The notes beneath the pieces were generated by a model that had not been told where the DNA came from, ran no database searches, and saw only the letters and a program-made list of their open reading frames with translations. From Arenibacter certesii DSM 19833 (GTDB taxonomy: Bacteria > Bacteroidota > Bacteroidia > Flavobacteriales > Flavobacteriaceae), in assembly GCF_000429545.1 (NCBI RefSeq), contig NZ_AUCB01000006.1:1-64000 (forward strand): a stretch of 64,000 nt of DNA, read 5' to 3'. Below are positions 26,967-36,886 of the stretch, one piece after another. A program made the position numbers and the translations under genes. Position 1 is the stretch's first letter, and each line of letters opens with the position of its first letter.

Positions 26967-28426
26967 TACAATAAATTATAAATAGGCTTTAAATTGAGCT
27001 GATCGCCCATCTTTTCTTGAAGCAGCAATAGTTCCTCAAAAAGCTGTTTTATTAAGGCAGCATTTTCAGGTGCTTTTGCAATATCATTTAATTCCTCAGG
27101 ATCAGCTTTTAGATTATAAAGTCGCACTACTTCCGTTTTTGGATATACAATAAGTTTATAGCCATCTTTCCTGATCATACGCTGTGAACCTTTCTCATAG
27201 GTACCATAGATAGCGTTATAATGGCCGGTATCTTCCGTCTCCCTTATCAAATTCATCAGGCTATTGAACTCCACGTAATCCGGCTTTTCCACCCCTCCCA
27301 AATCCAGCGCTGTTGCCATCACATCTTGTAGGTACACATCGGTGGCCACTTTTTTCCCTTTTGGAATATCTGGCCCAATAACCATTAAGGGAACCCGAAT
27401 ACTATGATCGTACATACTCTGCTTGCCCATAAGGCCATGCTCCCCTACGGCCAACCCGTGGTCTGAGGTATAGATAATATAGGTATTATCCATCTGGCCA
27501 TTTTTTTCCAAAGCTTCCAAAATATCCTTTAACTGATCGTCTAAATGGGTAGTAATAGCGTAATATTCTTGTCGGTTTACTTTTACTGAATATTCGGTTC
27601 TTGGGAATGGCGCTAATTTCTCATCTCGTAACGTTGGCCCGGCTCCCATGGCTTCCGCATAGGGATATTGCGGTAGAAAACTATTTGGAACAGCTATATC
27701 CTCCAGGTCGTACAGGTCTACATATTCCTTTGGCGACTGCCTAGGATCGTGTGGTGCATTGAAAGCTACGTACATGAAAAATGGCTTCTTTCTATTGGCA
27801 GCACTATCTAAAAACGCAACCGCATCATCCTTTACTAGTTCGCTCCAATGTTTTCCGCCCTTCCAATACCCACCAAACTCTTTCTTCCATGGCTTCCAGA
27901 TTGTATCCTGTACATTAAGTGGTCTATTGTATCCTTCGGGCGTATCAAAGGGCATTCCCCTTAGCACATGTCCCACATGGTAAAAAATATCCTTAGGTTT
28001 TGCCTCCACGTGCCATTTTCCGGTCATATAAGTATCATAACCGGAGCTCTGCATTAATCTTGGCCAAGTTTTTTCAATTTCCTCATCCTTGGCGTATTGT
28101 TCAGAAATCTGTTGTGCTCTCCAAATAGAGCGACCGCTAATAATCATTGCTCGAGACGCAACACAAATTGCCCCGTTCCAGCCACCCATATTATAAGCAT
28201 GGGTAAACGTAGTTCCTTCTTTCACCAACTTATCCATTGTGGGCGTTATAACCTCTTTATTCCCAAGGGCGTGCACATCCTTAAAACTTTGATCATCCGA
28301 AAAGAGAACAATGATATTCGGTTTTTCACTTTTCTCCATTTCTGAGGTTGCCTCTTTTTTCCCTACCGGTTTACAGGTGGAAAAGAGGACTCCCAGTAGA
28401 AGTAGGGAAAATATATTCTTTCTCAT
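26966..28426 (-). CDS. S1-family sulfatase lipoprotein (C-x-A-x-R type)
   Basis: I choose the ATG at 28426 (MRKNIFSLLLLGVLFSTC), which gives a clean lipoprotein signal; the longer frame from 28510 adds 28 residues that bury it. This gives 486 residues. The metal-binding FSDDQSF is present, and the formylglycine motif reads C88-V-A-S-R, the alanine variant of C-x-P/A-x-R seen in some S1 subfamilies. THLDDQLKDILEALEKNGQM and YTSDHGLAVGEHGLMGKQ follow, with a short C-terminal domain. It removes sulfate from a sugar, probably the fucose-containing polymer. It is coupled by one-base overlap to the three-domain esterase gene. Confidence 0.9.
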   Translation of the reverse strand: MRKNIFSLLLLGVLFSTCKPVGKKEATSEMEKSEKPNIIVLFSDDQSFKDVHALGNKEVITPTMDKLVKEGTTFTHAYNMGGWNGAICVASRAMIISGRSIWRAQQISEQYAKDEEIEKTWPRLMQSSGYDTYMTGKWHVEAKPKDIFYHVGHVLRGMPFDTPEGYNRPLNVQDTIWKPWKKEFGGYWKGGKHWSELVKDDAVAFLDSAANRKKPFFMYVAFNAPHDPRQSPKEYVDLYDLEDIAVPNSFLPQYPYAEAMGAGPTLRDEKLAPFPRTEYSVKVNRQEYYAITTHLDDQLKDILEALEKNGQMDNTYIIYTSDHGLAVGEHGLMGKQSMYDHSIRVPLMVIGPDIPKGKKVATDVYLQDVMATALDLGGVEKPDYVEFNSLMNLIRETEDTGHYNAIYGTYEKGSQRMIRKDGYKLIVYPKTEVVRLYNLKADPEELNDIAKAPENAALIKQLFEELLLLQEKMGDQLNLKPIYNLL

Positions 28427-28550
28427 TTCAAATTGAATTTGTACGAATGATTTTTGATTATTGCGAGATCTAATTTGGTTTAGAAAACCATTAGATAAAT
28501 TTGCCCTCATACAAATCTTATGAGGGCAATGTTACTTCTATTTCTATTTA

Positions 28551-29408
28551 TTATCCTTGGTAGGCTCTAGCCGTTTGTTTAGAGGTTCCCAATCCTTCAA
28601 TCCCTAATTCAACCACATCACCTGGTTTTAGGTATTTGGGAGGATTAAATCCAAGTCCAACCCCAAATGGAGTACCAGTAGAAATAATATCTCCTGGCAA
28701 TAGGGTCATAAACTGACTGATATAACTTACCACTTCTTGAACGTTAAAAATAAAATCGGAGGTAGAGCTATCCTGTACAGTCTCTCCGTTCAACTTTAAC
28801 CAAAGGTGAAGGTTGTTAGGATCTTTAATCTCGTCTTTTGTAGCAATAAAAGGTCCAACTGGAGCAAAGGTGTCACAGCTCTTCCCTTTTACCCACTGTC
28901 CTTCACGTTCTATTTGAAATTCTCTTTCGCTATAATCGTTATGCAGCACGTAACCAGCAACATGGCCCATTGCATTCTCCTCAGAAACATAAGAGGCTTT
29001 TTTACCAATAACCACCGCTAATTCTACTTCCCAATCTGTTTTTACACTGTTTTTAGGGATAATAACGTCATCGTTAGGACCTACCATAGCAGAGGTGGCT
29101 TTAAAGAAAAGAACTGGTTCTTTTGGTACCGCCATTCCACTTTCAGCCGCGTGTTTCGCATAATTAAGTCCAACACAAACAATCTTTGAAGGCCTAACCA
29201 AAGGAGCTCCTAAACGAACGCTATCGTCCACTTTAGGGCAGTTACTTTCATTTTCTTCCAACCATTTTTTCAATTGCTCCAATCCGTCAGTTCCAAAGAA
29301 ATCCTCATTGTAATCCCTTCCAAAAGCAGATACGTCTAACCTAGTACCATTTTCCAGTTGTACTCCTGGCTTTTCTTTTCCTACCTCTCCAAATCGAATT
29401 AATTTCAT
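28551..29408 (-). CDS. FAH-family hydrolase, probable 2,4-diketo-3-deoxy-L-fuconate hydrolase
   Basis: A 285-residue cytoplasmic protein of the fumarylacetoacetase family. KIVCVGLNYAKHAAESG, PVLFFKATSAMVGPND, TDWEVELAVVIGKKA (metal-binding Glu residues) and the C-terminal ISTGTPFGVGLG with LKPGDVVELGIEGLG are all typical. Family members cleave C-C bonds of diketo acids. In the non-phosphorylating L-fucose route an FAH-family enzyme splits 2,4-diketo-3-deoxy-L-fuconate into pyruvate and L-lactate. The presence of fuconate dehydratase, two SDRs and L-lactate dehydrogenase in the same locus makes this the best reading. Acylpyruvase activity is the general alternative. Confidence 0.82.
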   Translation of the reverse strand: MKLIRFGEVGKEKPGVQLENGTRLDVSAFGRDYNEDFFGTDGLEQLKKWLEENESNCPKVDDSVRLGAPLVRPSKIVCVGLNYAKHAAESGMAVPKEPVLFFKATSAMVGPNDDVIIPKNSVKTDWEVELAVVIGKKASYVSEENAMGHVAGYVLHNDYSEREFQIEREGQWVKGKSCDTFAPVGPFIATKDEIKDPNNLHLWLKLNGETVQDSSTSDFIFNVQEVVSYISQFMTLLPGDIISTGTPFGVGLGFNPPKYLKPGDVVELGIEGLGTSKQTARAYQG

Positions 29409-29509
29409 TTTCTTATTATTTTAAATTACTGTTCCTTTTAACTTATTTCAATTATATCATATAAAGCTCATACTCTCCCTTGCTGAAAACACATCTCAAT
29501 ACTCAATAC

Positions 29510-31108
29510 TCACATCTCCTCACCAAACACTTCCAATTGCTTCCAATTCTTACTTCCATAACCTTCTGGGTCGTTCTCCTGATTTTTCCCAGGCGTACTT
29601 CTTCCATTCTTAATATAAGCAATCATCAATTGTGTAAGTTCTTTTTCCACTTCTTGAAACTGTCCATAAAGATTGGTTGATTCTCTTGGATCATTAGCTA
29701 AGTCATATAACTGGAATTTAGGAAGCTCCCCTATATTTTCCGAATTTGGTTTGGGATCGCTCCATCCACCTGAATCCGGACTAAATATCATTTTCCAATT
29801 CTCTTTTCTAATCGCAAAACTTCCGTTTATAGAATGGTGTACGGTAGCCTCTCTCGTATAGACTTCTGAATTGGCATCATTTAGTAAGGGTAAAATAGAA
29901 AAGCTATCTTCTCCCTCATTATCCTTTAAATCTACCCCAACAATATCTGCACATGTAGCTAAGAGGTCTGTGGTACAAATTGTTTTATCGGAAACTGAAC
30001 CTGCTTTTATTTTGGATGGCCATTTTACCATAAACGGCACTCGGTGTCCTCCTTCAAAAATATCGGCCTTATGCCCTCTATAAATTCCGTTAGGACTATG
30101 CCCTTTTGCTAGCATCTCATTAATATCTGCTGCAGGTGAACAGCCATTATCGCTGGTAAAGATAACGATAGTATTATTTTCTATACCCGATTCTTTAATG
30201 GCATCTGCCAACTGCCCCATATAAGAATCTATCAGCATCATAAAATCCCCATAAGGATTTAAATTACTTTTTCCCGCCCATTCTTCGGTAGGTAAAATTG
30301 GGGTATGTGGTGAAGGGAGTGCCAAGTATAAAAAGAAAGGATTTTCACTTGTAGATTTTTGTTTGACATAGTCAATGGATCTTCTAAAAAAATTTGGGGT
30401 AACATCCTCAAAATCAAAGTCACGCGCCGTAGGGCCTTTTCGCCACCAGCCATATTTATCTTTGCTTTCGGTAACCGTATCAGGTACCATAGTAGGCATT
30501 CCATTTTCCACATAAACATAAGGAGCCATATCTAGCGACCCGCTATGGCCGTAAGAATAGGTAAAGCCTAAATCTTTGGGTGAATTTTTTACTGCTTTTG
30601 AAAAATCTATATTTTCAAAATCGTTCGGATTCCAACCGTCACCAGATTCTACTTTAGGGTCTTTAAGAGCCCAGTCCCATCCCAGATGCCATTTTCCAAT
30701 GAAAGCGGTTTCATATCCTTCCTTTTGTAGCAATGAAGCTACAGTAGTCCTATTATTAGGAATAAGCGCCTTGGAGTTCCCTGTTAGCACACTGCTCTTT
30801 AAAGGACTTCTCCAATTATACCTTCCTGTTATAATCCCGTAACGAGTAGGAGTACATACCGCAGAAGAGGTATGCGCATCCGTAAACCGCATTCCTTGTT
30901 TAGCAATAGCATCTAGATTTGGAGTCTTTATTTTACCATCAGGATTATAAATAGCGATATCCCCATAACCAAGGTCATCGGCAAGGACATAGATGATATT
31001 GGGCCTTTTTTCTCCCTTTTCTTCTATTTTCTTGCTTGTAGAACCACAGGAAATTAATGACCAGGCCATTATTGCCAAAACTAAACAACTTAAAAATCTA
31101 CTTTTCAT
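29510..31108 (-). CDS. S1-family sulfatase lipoprotein
   Basis: A 532-residue lipoprotein (lipobox WSLISC, Cys21). VLADDLGYGDIAIY supplies metal ligands, and C85-T-P-T-R-Y with GIITGRYNWR is the intact formylglycine site. The FTSDNGCSPAADINEML segment, the GHKADIFEGGHRVPFMVKWP segment and a C-terminal region typical of arylsulfatase-like S1 enzymes follow. It is expected to act on the exterior of the inner or outer membrane. It is transcribed 13 bp after the GH141-like gene. Its sequence around the active site differs from the two other sulfatases here, suggesting a third specificity. Confidence 0.92.
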   Translation of the reverse strand: MKSRFLSCLVLAIMAWSLISCGSTSKKIEEKGEKRPNIIYVLADDLGYGDIAIYNPDGKIKTPNLDAIAKQGMRFTDAHTSSAVCTPTRYGIITGRYNWRSPLKSSVLTGNSKALIPNNRTTVASLLQKEGYETAFIGKWHLGWDWALKDPKVESGDGWNPNDFENIDFSKAVKNSPKDLGFTYSYGHSGSLDMAPYVYVENGMPTMVPDTVTESKDKYGWWRKGPTARDFDFEDVTPNFFRRSIDYVKQKSTSENPFFLYLALPSPHTPILPTEEWAGKSNLNPYGDFMMLIDSYMGQLADAIKESGIENNTIVIFTSDNGCSPAADINEMLAKGHSPNGIYRGHKADIFEGGHRVPFMVKWPSKIKAGSVSDKTICTTDLLATCADIVGVDLKDNEGEDSFSILPLLNDANSEVYTREATVHHSINGSFAIRKENWKMIFSPDSGGWSDPKPNSENIGELPKFQLYDLANDPRESTNLYGQFQEVEKELTQLMIAYIKNGRSTPGKNQENDPEGYGSKNWKQLEVFGEEM

Positions 31109-31121
31109 ATCCTATCAGCAT

Positions 31122-33473
31122 TTAGATTTTTGTATTTATTATAATTTTCTTTTCCTTTTGGTCCCTAATTATGGTAAGGTTTAATTTTCCCATCCAATTA
31201 TAAGTTTGATACGCTTTCATTAGATCTGCCACCGTATCTATTTGGTGTCCTTCTGCTACAACAATGACATCTCCTTGCTGTAAATCCGAATTTCCAGCGA
31301 CGGATTCCCCTTCTATGGATACCAATAAAACACCTGCGGTCTTATTTAATCCGGATGCCGAGCGTTCTGCCATGGTGGTAATATTCTTTATTTTAGCACC
31401 CAACCAATCGAATATTGCCTCCTTATCACTGTCTTCCCCAAAAAATAGCTGAGGGTTCTCAGGGGTTTTAGCAAGCGACTTCAGTTTTTCATTAGTAACT
31501 CCAAACTGATCCATTTCAAAATTCTTGAATCCTAATTCCAATGCAAGTGAACCTTCTTTAACCTTATAATTTCCGGCTTCTGCATTAATGAATTGAGCCT
31601 CACCATACCTACTATTTTTATCGACTCCTTTATTTTGAGCATACAACAAGCTTTCTTGGTCCGGAAAAAAGTTATAATCCACCTCCTTACCCCATCCATC
31701 CAAGCGAATATCCTTATGCTGTGTAAAAATTATATTATGCTTAAAAACATCTTCACTGTTCTTATACCATACGTGAGGATGAAATCCGTTATTCAACATG
31801 ATGTTATTTTCTACGGTGCGATAAAATCCTTCCCGTAATTTAATACCTCCATTTAAACACAGATTGTTATAGATATGATAATTGGAAGAACCATCATCCA
31901 AGTCTATATCCCAACCATGATCACAGCGGAATCTATTATTCCTTATGATCGTAGTCTTGATAGCATCCCATTTGGGCATTTCTGGATTATCGGTTACAAT
32001 CTGATTCATCGTATTCCGATTAGGGTGCCAAAAGCGGTCTCTGCCCCAAGAATTAAATGCCCCGTGATCTCCAGATTCCAGTACAGTATTAAAAACATCG
32101 TTGTACTCAAGTATGTGTCCGCCCCAGGTACCGTCCCCAATATTTATCCCCGCTCTAGGAACGTCATAAATACTGTTATGGCTTACGGTTATATCCATCG
32201 CCATGGCAATTTGCACACCTGCCGTTTGCTTTTCTACTCTTCCCGTACGATGAATTAGATTATTATCTACAACAGAATTACTGGGATAGGTATTGTTTTT
32301 TGGCCCTCTAACTGTGTCCATTTCTGCTACGGGAACAAATTCACCATACTGAAAGGATGGCGACCGTACCGCTTCGGGACTACCTACAAAACTAATACCC
32401 GATGCTCCCACGTTATGAATATGGTTTTCGTATAGTGTTACCTCCCTATTATAATTACTTACAAAGATGGCATTCCCTCCAAGGTTGGTCAGTTCACAAT
32501 TCTGTAAACTTACATTGTATGTCCCTTCCAAGAAGATCGCTCCCCCTCTGTAGATGGTCCAATCGCTTCTTAGCAAAGGCTCATATTCTTCCATAATAGT
32601 ACGTTGAGCATGTTCAAAGCGAATTCCACTTATTTCAATATCACGCACCGGATTTTTCTCAACGCCCACTATCTCTAGTAAATGCTTTTGTTGAACTCCT
32701 TCTATTAGGGCATTGGTAATATCACCGCCCTCTGTAGGCCAGTAAAATAACTTGTAATCTACATCTAAATACCACTCTCCTGGAGCGTCCAATTCTTCAA
32801 ATACATTCTCTACCATGCGATACTTATTGTGCATATCTGAAGGACGGTTATTCTGATGTCCACCAGACAATATAAGTTCGCCATTTTCATTAACCCCGGT
32901 AGATACGTAATGAAATCCTCCCCACTCTCCACTATGCATAGCATGGATTATTGCTCCTTCGGGATTGGTCCAAGTTTTAACTCTTTCGGAGGAAATAGCA
33001 TCGGCAGCATGACCTTGCCAGTGCCCCCCATTTTCATTATAATTGGGGTAACGGGCCAATATTTGCTGGTTTCCATTAACAAAAAGCTGATCAAAATTAT
33101 CCTCTTTTTGTAATTGTGCTACCCAGATATTATCGTTATACTTTTCCCATTTAGGGGTAAGCAGTTTGGATCCTTTAATTATAGTCTTATCTGCACCTTT
33201 GCCAACTATTTTTAAAGGTCCGTGTTCTGGTTTAATCCTAATTGGGGAACTTAACCGATGCTCCCCTTCCATTAGGTGAATTGTCAATGTATTCTGAACC
33301 CCTTCACTTCTCAAGTGAACAACGGCATTAAGTCCCTCCTCAATAGTATTAAAAACCAGTTTTCCATTTTTAGATTCACCTCCACTGGTCGTTATATAAA
33401 TATCGGATGCCGATGGGGAACACCCTATTAGGCATAAGGCTATCATTAAAATAAATGGCGCTGTTTTTTTCAT
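31122..33473 (-). CDS. GH141-like parallel beta-helix lipoprotein with C-terminal PDZ domain
   Basis: A 783-residue lipoprotein (lipobox LCLIGC, Cys18). Residues about 25-650 form a right-handed parallel beta-helix, with repeats such as NCELTNLGGNAIFVSNYNR, ENHIHNVGASGISFVGSPEA and NSIYDVPRAGINIGDGTWGG. The conserved ESGDHGAFNSWGRDRFW patch matches the GH141 type, which includes alpha-L-fucosidases and xylanases. The last 90 residues (GVLLVSIEGESVAGNSDLQQ followed by GDVIVVAEGHQIDTVADLMK) are a PDZ domain, which is not part of characterised GH141 catalytic domains. It may anchor, sense or regulate the enzyme in the periplasm. The fucosidase function is inferred from family and context. Confidence 0.75.
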   Translation of the reverse strand: MKKTAPFILMIALCLIGCSPSASDIYITTSGGESKNGKLVFNTIEEGLNAVVHLRSEGVQNTLTIHLMEGEHRLSSPIRIKPEHGPLKIVGKGADKTIIKGSKLLTPKWEKYNDNIWVAQLQKEDNFDQLFVNGNQQILARYPNYNENGGHWQGHAADAISSERVKTWTNPEGAIIHAMHSGEWGGFHYVSTGVNENGELILSGGHQNNRPSDMHNKYRMVENVFEELDAPGEWYLDVDYKLFYWPTEGGDITNALIEGVQQKHLLEIVGVEKNPVRDIEISGIRFEHAQRTIMEEYEPLLRSDWTIYRGGAIFLEGTYNVSLQNCELTNLGGNAIFVSNYNREVTLYENHIHNVGASGISFVGSPEAVRSPSFQYGEFVPVAEMDTVRGPKNNTYPSNSVVDNNLIHRTGRVEKQTAGVQIAMAMDITVSHNSIYDVPRAGINIGDGTWGGHILEYNDVFNTVLESGDHGAFNSWGRDRFWHPNRNTMNQIVTDNPEMPKWDAIKTTIIRNNRFRCDHGWDIDLDDGSSNYHIYNNLCLNGGIKLREGFYRTVENNIMLNNGFHPHVWYKNSEDVFKHNIIFTQHKDIRLDGWGKEVDYNFFPDQESLLYAQNKGVDKNSRYGEAQFINAEAGNYKVKEGSLALELGFKNFEMDQFGVTNEKLKSLAKTPENPQLFFGEDSDKEAIFDWLGAKIKNITTMAERSASGLNKTAGVLLVSIEGESVAGNSDLQQGDVIVVAEGHQIDTVADLMKAYQTYNWMGKLNLTIIRDQKEKKIIINTKI

Positions 33474-33584
33474 TTCTTTTATATAGTCACCTTAACTACA
33501 TTCTCACTACTGGGCACTAGACTCTCAACTCTATACATTTGAATTAACCTACCTTTTTATAGGCAGGCTTAATCTCCTTATGAT

Positions 33585-33633
33585 TTCGACTACGCTCAAT
33601 CTCCTATCCAAGCGGTGGTTGAGCGGAATCGAA
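33585..33633. repeat. REP-like inverted repeat in the GH29-GH141 gap
   Basis: TTCGACTACGCTCAA (33585-33599) and TTGAGCGGAATCGAA (33619-33633) form an imperfect inverted repeat around a 19-bp spacer. The motif belongs to the same kind of short palindromic repeat seen at 11307-11375. It is followed by the low-complexity run CTCAATACTTTGTACTCAAT. It sits in the 210-bp gap of the operon and may form an RNA hairpin that tunes expression or mRNA stability. Confidence 0.5.
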
Positions 33634-33683
33634 CCCACATCTCAAAACTCAATACTTTGTACTCAATACTTAGTATTATCTAA

Positions 33684-35927
33684 TCAGTCTACCAAAAAAT
33701 CAACCTCAGCGATAGCTGCAACTTTACTACCTCCTGCAATTTCTTTAGACTCCACTCTGATATATCTTGTGGTTATGGCAGATTTAAAGTCATGTTTTCT
33801 TGTCACCGGATCGTTTATCAGGTTTCCAAATTCAAAATCCTCTACCGTTTTCCAAGATTTTCCATCCACACTAGATAGTATTCTACCCTGCTGAATCATT
33901 CCTTCCGAAGACACAGTTTGTGGCGTATAGGTAAACCCTTTAATAGTATACTCTTGTCCTAGATCTATATTGATATAATGTGGAGCTCCTTTATCTCCAG
34001 ATCTCCAGAAAGTAGCGGGATTCCCATCAAAAGCTTTTTCTGCTGTTTGATCTCCTGTATGGCTATCGGTTCCCAATGATTTCCAATCCTTTTTAATTAT
34101 TCCGAATGCTGTATTGGTTACGCTCCCCATTTGCTCCTTTATCTGGGATACTGCGTTTATCTCTCCAGAAGGGAATAAAAAGCTTTCGGTATAAATAGGG
34201 GAATCTGCTGTTGGACTAGATCCATCCTTGGTATACCTAATAGTATACTCACCATTTAAATTTCCGCTAATATCCTGACCGTGGGGTTTCCATCCAAAAT
34301 CTTCCTTTTTAGGAGCAATAGTCACCATTCCATCAACATTCCTTTCTATAGTAAGTTGCGGAGGGCGTGTATTATAATAATAGGCACCTACAAAAGAAAT
34401 TGCAGGATACCATCTAGATTGCATTAGCCTTACCCGTAGCTTATTGGTAGTTACTTCCTGGAATCTTAAAATTCTCTTATATCCAATATTTGTAGATACC
34501 GCTACTTCTTTCCACTCATTATCTATCCAGGCATCCAAAGCATGTTTTTCTACTCTTTCTCCATGGGTAGCAATAGCTTCTTGCAGTACAAATCTATTAA
34601 GGGTAATGGGATTTTTTGTGCTTATAATTATTTCACTATTCTCCTTATCGAAAACCTCAAAACTTTCCGTATTGGCATCCAAGATATTTTTAGGGCCATC
34701 TGCACCGTCCAATAAATTATTGGTGTAGGTTTCTTTTATTCGTTGCCCTACCTCTTTTAAAACGCTGACATCTTCCGGAGAAAACTTCCCTTCCCTATTT
34801 GGGGGAATATTTAATAAGAAGGTAGCGTTACCCCCTACTGATCTTTCGTAAATATCAAAAACATCATCTGTGCTACGTACCTTCTGATCGGTATCGTCCC
34901 TATAAAACCAACCTTCTCTTATAGAAGTATTGACTTCTGCTTGTTGATAATGCAAAAACTTGCCATCATAGAGTTTTTCACGACTTCCTATATCTTCAGC
35001 AGTTATATCATCAAATATGTTTAGGTTTGCTGGATCCTCCAAGTACGGAATAACATTCCACTCGGTATCTCTAGTATCTCCTGCCTCATTACCGCACCAA
35101 CGAATATCCTCTTTCCCGAAAATTACCGTTTCTGGCGCCAATGATCTTATCAATTCTTTCCAAGCTAGGTAATTATAGGTCTGTCCTCCCTTGCGTTTCG
35201 GGTGAGCACCGTCAAACCATACTTCGTGGATGGGGCCATATTCGGTTAATAGTTCAAAAAGCTGATTTAAGAAATACTCGTTATAATCATCAACCTTAAA
35301 AGTAAAAGTGGTCTTATTTTCAAAAGGCCTACCTTCTACTGGTCTTGGAATAGTGCGTTCTGTATATTCACTTAAGTTTCCATAAAGTCCTTCCTCATTT
35401 TCTATCTGATACAGGTCTGCTGGAGACAAATACACTCCTAATTTAAGACCGTACTTTTTACATGATTCTGAAAGTTCCCTTAACACATCACCTTTACCAT
35501 CTTTAAAAGGAGTAGACATTATCCCGTGATCGGTATACCTACTTTGCCAAAGCACAAATCCGTCGTGATGCTTTACTGTAAGGATTACCTTTTTCATTCC
35601 TGCATCGCTCATGGCCTTTACCCATTGATCTGTGTCCAAATTCTTAAGATCGAATATCTTTGGATCCTCCATTCCATTCCCCCATTCCATTCTAGTAAAT
35701 GTGTTTGGGCCAAAATGGATAAACGCAATAAATTCGTTTTTTAAGGCCTCGTACTGGTTAGGGGTAGGAACTACATGCGCCGCTTTTACAATAATGGAAT
35801 CCTTGGTATCTGTATCCTTCACAGGAATAGTACTGGAAACTGGCATTATCAAAGCATCGAACTTTGGTTTTTGGGAACAGGCCGACAAAAAAACTGCTAT
35901 GGCTAAAAATTGAAAAATTTTATTCAT
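33684..35927 (-). CDS. GH29 alpha-L-fucosidase with C-terminal discoidin-type domains
   Basis: A 747-residue lipoprotein (lipobox VFLSAC, Cys17). The GH29 barrel covers about residues 45-400: ALKNEFIAFIHFGPNTFTRM, VKHHDGFVLWQSRY and IHEVWFDGAHPKRKG, whose Asp is the predicted nucleophile. The C-terminal half has a discoidin-like domain (NPITLNRFVLQEAI to LRVRLMQSRWYPAISF), a chitobiase/beta-hexosaminidase C-terminal-type insert (GEYTIRYTKDGSSPTADSPI), and a second F5/8-type domain (EKAFDGNPATFWRSGDKGA to VRVESKEIAGGSKVAAIAE). The architecture and size match the GH29-B clade, often alpha-1,3/1,4-specific. It is likely to bind the polymer through its C-terminal modules. Confidence 0.9.
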   Translation of the reverse strand: MNKIFQFLAIAVFLSACSQKPKFDALIMPVSSTIPVKDTDTKDSIIVKAAHVVPTPNQYEALKNEFIAFIHFGPNTFTRMEWGNGMEDPKIFDLKNLDTDQWVKAMSDAGMKKVILTVKHHDGFVLWQSRYTDHGIMSTPFKDGKGDVLRELSESCKKYGLKLGVYLSPADLYQIENEEGLYGNLSEYTERTIPRPVEGRPFENKTTFTFKVDDYNEYFLNQLFELLTEYGPIHEVWFDGAHPKRKGGQTYNYLAWKELIRSLAPETVIFGKEDIRWCGNEAGDTRDTEWNVIPYLEDPANLNIFDDITAEDIGSREKLYDGKFLHYQQAEVNTSIREGWFYRDDTDQKVRSTDDVFDIYERSVGGNATFLLNIPPNREGKFSPEDVSVLKEVGQRIKETYTNNLLDGADGPKNILDANTESFEVFDKENSEIIISTKNPITLNRFVLQEAIATHGERVEKHALDAWIDNEWKEVAVSTNIGYKRILRFQEVTTNKLRVRLMQSRWYPAISFVGAYYYNTRPPQLTIERNVDGMVTIAPKKEDFGWKPHGQDISGNLNGEYTIRYTKDGSSPTADSPIYTESFLFPSGEINAVSQIKEQMGSVTNTAFGIIKKDWKSLGTDSHTGDQTAEKAFDGNPATFWRSGDKGAPHYINIDLGQEYTIKGFTYTPQTVSSEGMIQQGRILSSVDGKSWKTVEDFEFGNLINDPVTRKHDFKSAITTRYIRVESKEIAGGSKVAAIAEVDFLVD

Positions 35928-36072
35928 TTTATTATTCTTTCACTTTTCGTTGATCGAAATTATTACCAGTATGCATTATGGTCTTGCTATCAAATTGAGC
36001 AATCACCACATTAACAAATCTCCAAATTGACACTTTGGAACATTAATCAATTGTTACATTAACCCACTAATC

Positions 36073-36849
36073 CTAACCATTCAATTTTATAAACCCTCCG
36101 TCTATTGGGAAATCGGTTCCCGTTATGAAGGAGGCCTCATCTGAACATAGGTACAATGCTAAATTGGCAACTTCTTCTGGTTTACCCATTCTACCAATAG
36201 GCTGCGTTTTTGAAAGTTTCTCAAACATCTCTGCTTCCTTTCCAGGATAGTTTTTTCCTATAAATCCGTCCACAAAAGGCGTATGGATTCTTGCCGGAGA
36301 AATACTGTTACAACGGATACCCTGCTCCAAATAGTCCTTTGCAACTGAAAGTGTCATAGTTAACACCGCACCTTTAGACATGGAGTATGCAAAGCGGTCC
36401 GATATCCCTACCGAAGAAGCAATAGAGGCCATATTAACAATAACCCCACCTTTTTCTTTCATCTTTCCTACTACCGCGTGCATACAATTATAAACCCCTT
36501 TGACGTTTACATTATAAATTCGGTCCAAATCGCTTTCAGCCGTCCCCTCCAAATTTCCTACATGGGCGATACCTGCATTGTTCACTAAAATATCTATATA
36601 TTGTTTTTTAGAAATGGCATCCACAATTTGGGCTACCTGCTCCGTATTGGAAACATCACAGGCATGGAATGTTGCTTTACCACCTGTAGCAGAAATTTCT
36701 TCTACGGTTTTATTTCCGTTTTCGGCATTGAACTCCAAAATATGCACTTGAGCCCCTTGGGCCGCAAATTTTTTGGAAATAGCCTCGCCAATACCACTAG
36801 CACCGCCAGTAATAATGGCTGTTTTATTCTTTAAACTAAAAAGTGTCAT
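36073..36849 (-). CDS. SDR oxidoreductase, probable 2-keto-3-deoxy-L-fuconate dehydrogenase
   Basis: A 258-residue short-chain dehydrogenase with TGGASGIG (14-21), NNAG (90-93), Ser142 in MASIASSVG, and an intact Y155-S-M-S-K159. The ISPARIHTPFVDGFI segment and C-terminal PIDGGFIKLNG are typical of sugar-acid-oxidising members. It is 37 bp downstream of the L-fuconate dehydratase gene. In the non-phosphorylating L-fucose pathway the product of that dehydratase is oxidised at C4 by an SDR. The alternative assignment as L-fucose dehydrogenase would swap roles with the SDR at 14783-15565; the dehydratase neighbour and the intact catalytic Lys support the role given. Confidence 0.75.
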   Translation of the reverse strand: MTLFSLKNKTAIITGGASGIGEAISKKFAAQGAQVHILEFNAENGNKTVEEISATGGKATFHACDVSNTEQVAQIVDAISKKQYIDILVNNAGIAHVGNLEGTAESDLDRIYNVNVKGVYNCMHAVVGKMKEKGGVIVNMASIASSVGISDRFAYSMSKGAVLTMTLSVAKDYLEQGIRCNSISPARIHTPFVDGFIGKNYPGKEAEMFEKLSKTQPIGRMGKPEEVANLALYLCSDEASFITGTDFPIDGGFIKLNG

Positions 36850-36886
36850 GTTCTTCAGATTAATATTTTATAATACATATTTTGTT

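Noticed and set aside
33605-33640. tRNA-like T arm on the minus strand (GGGTTCGATTCC)
   Set aside because: The stem does not pair and no anticodon arm can be built. The bases are explained by a REP-like inverted repeat with TTCGAC/CGAA ends.
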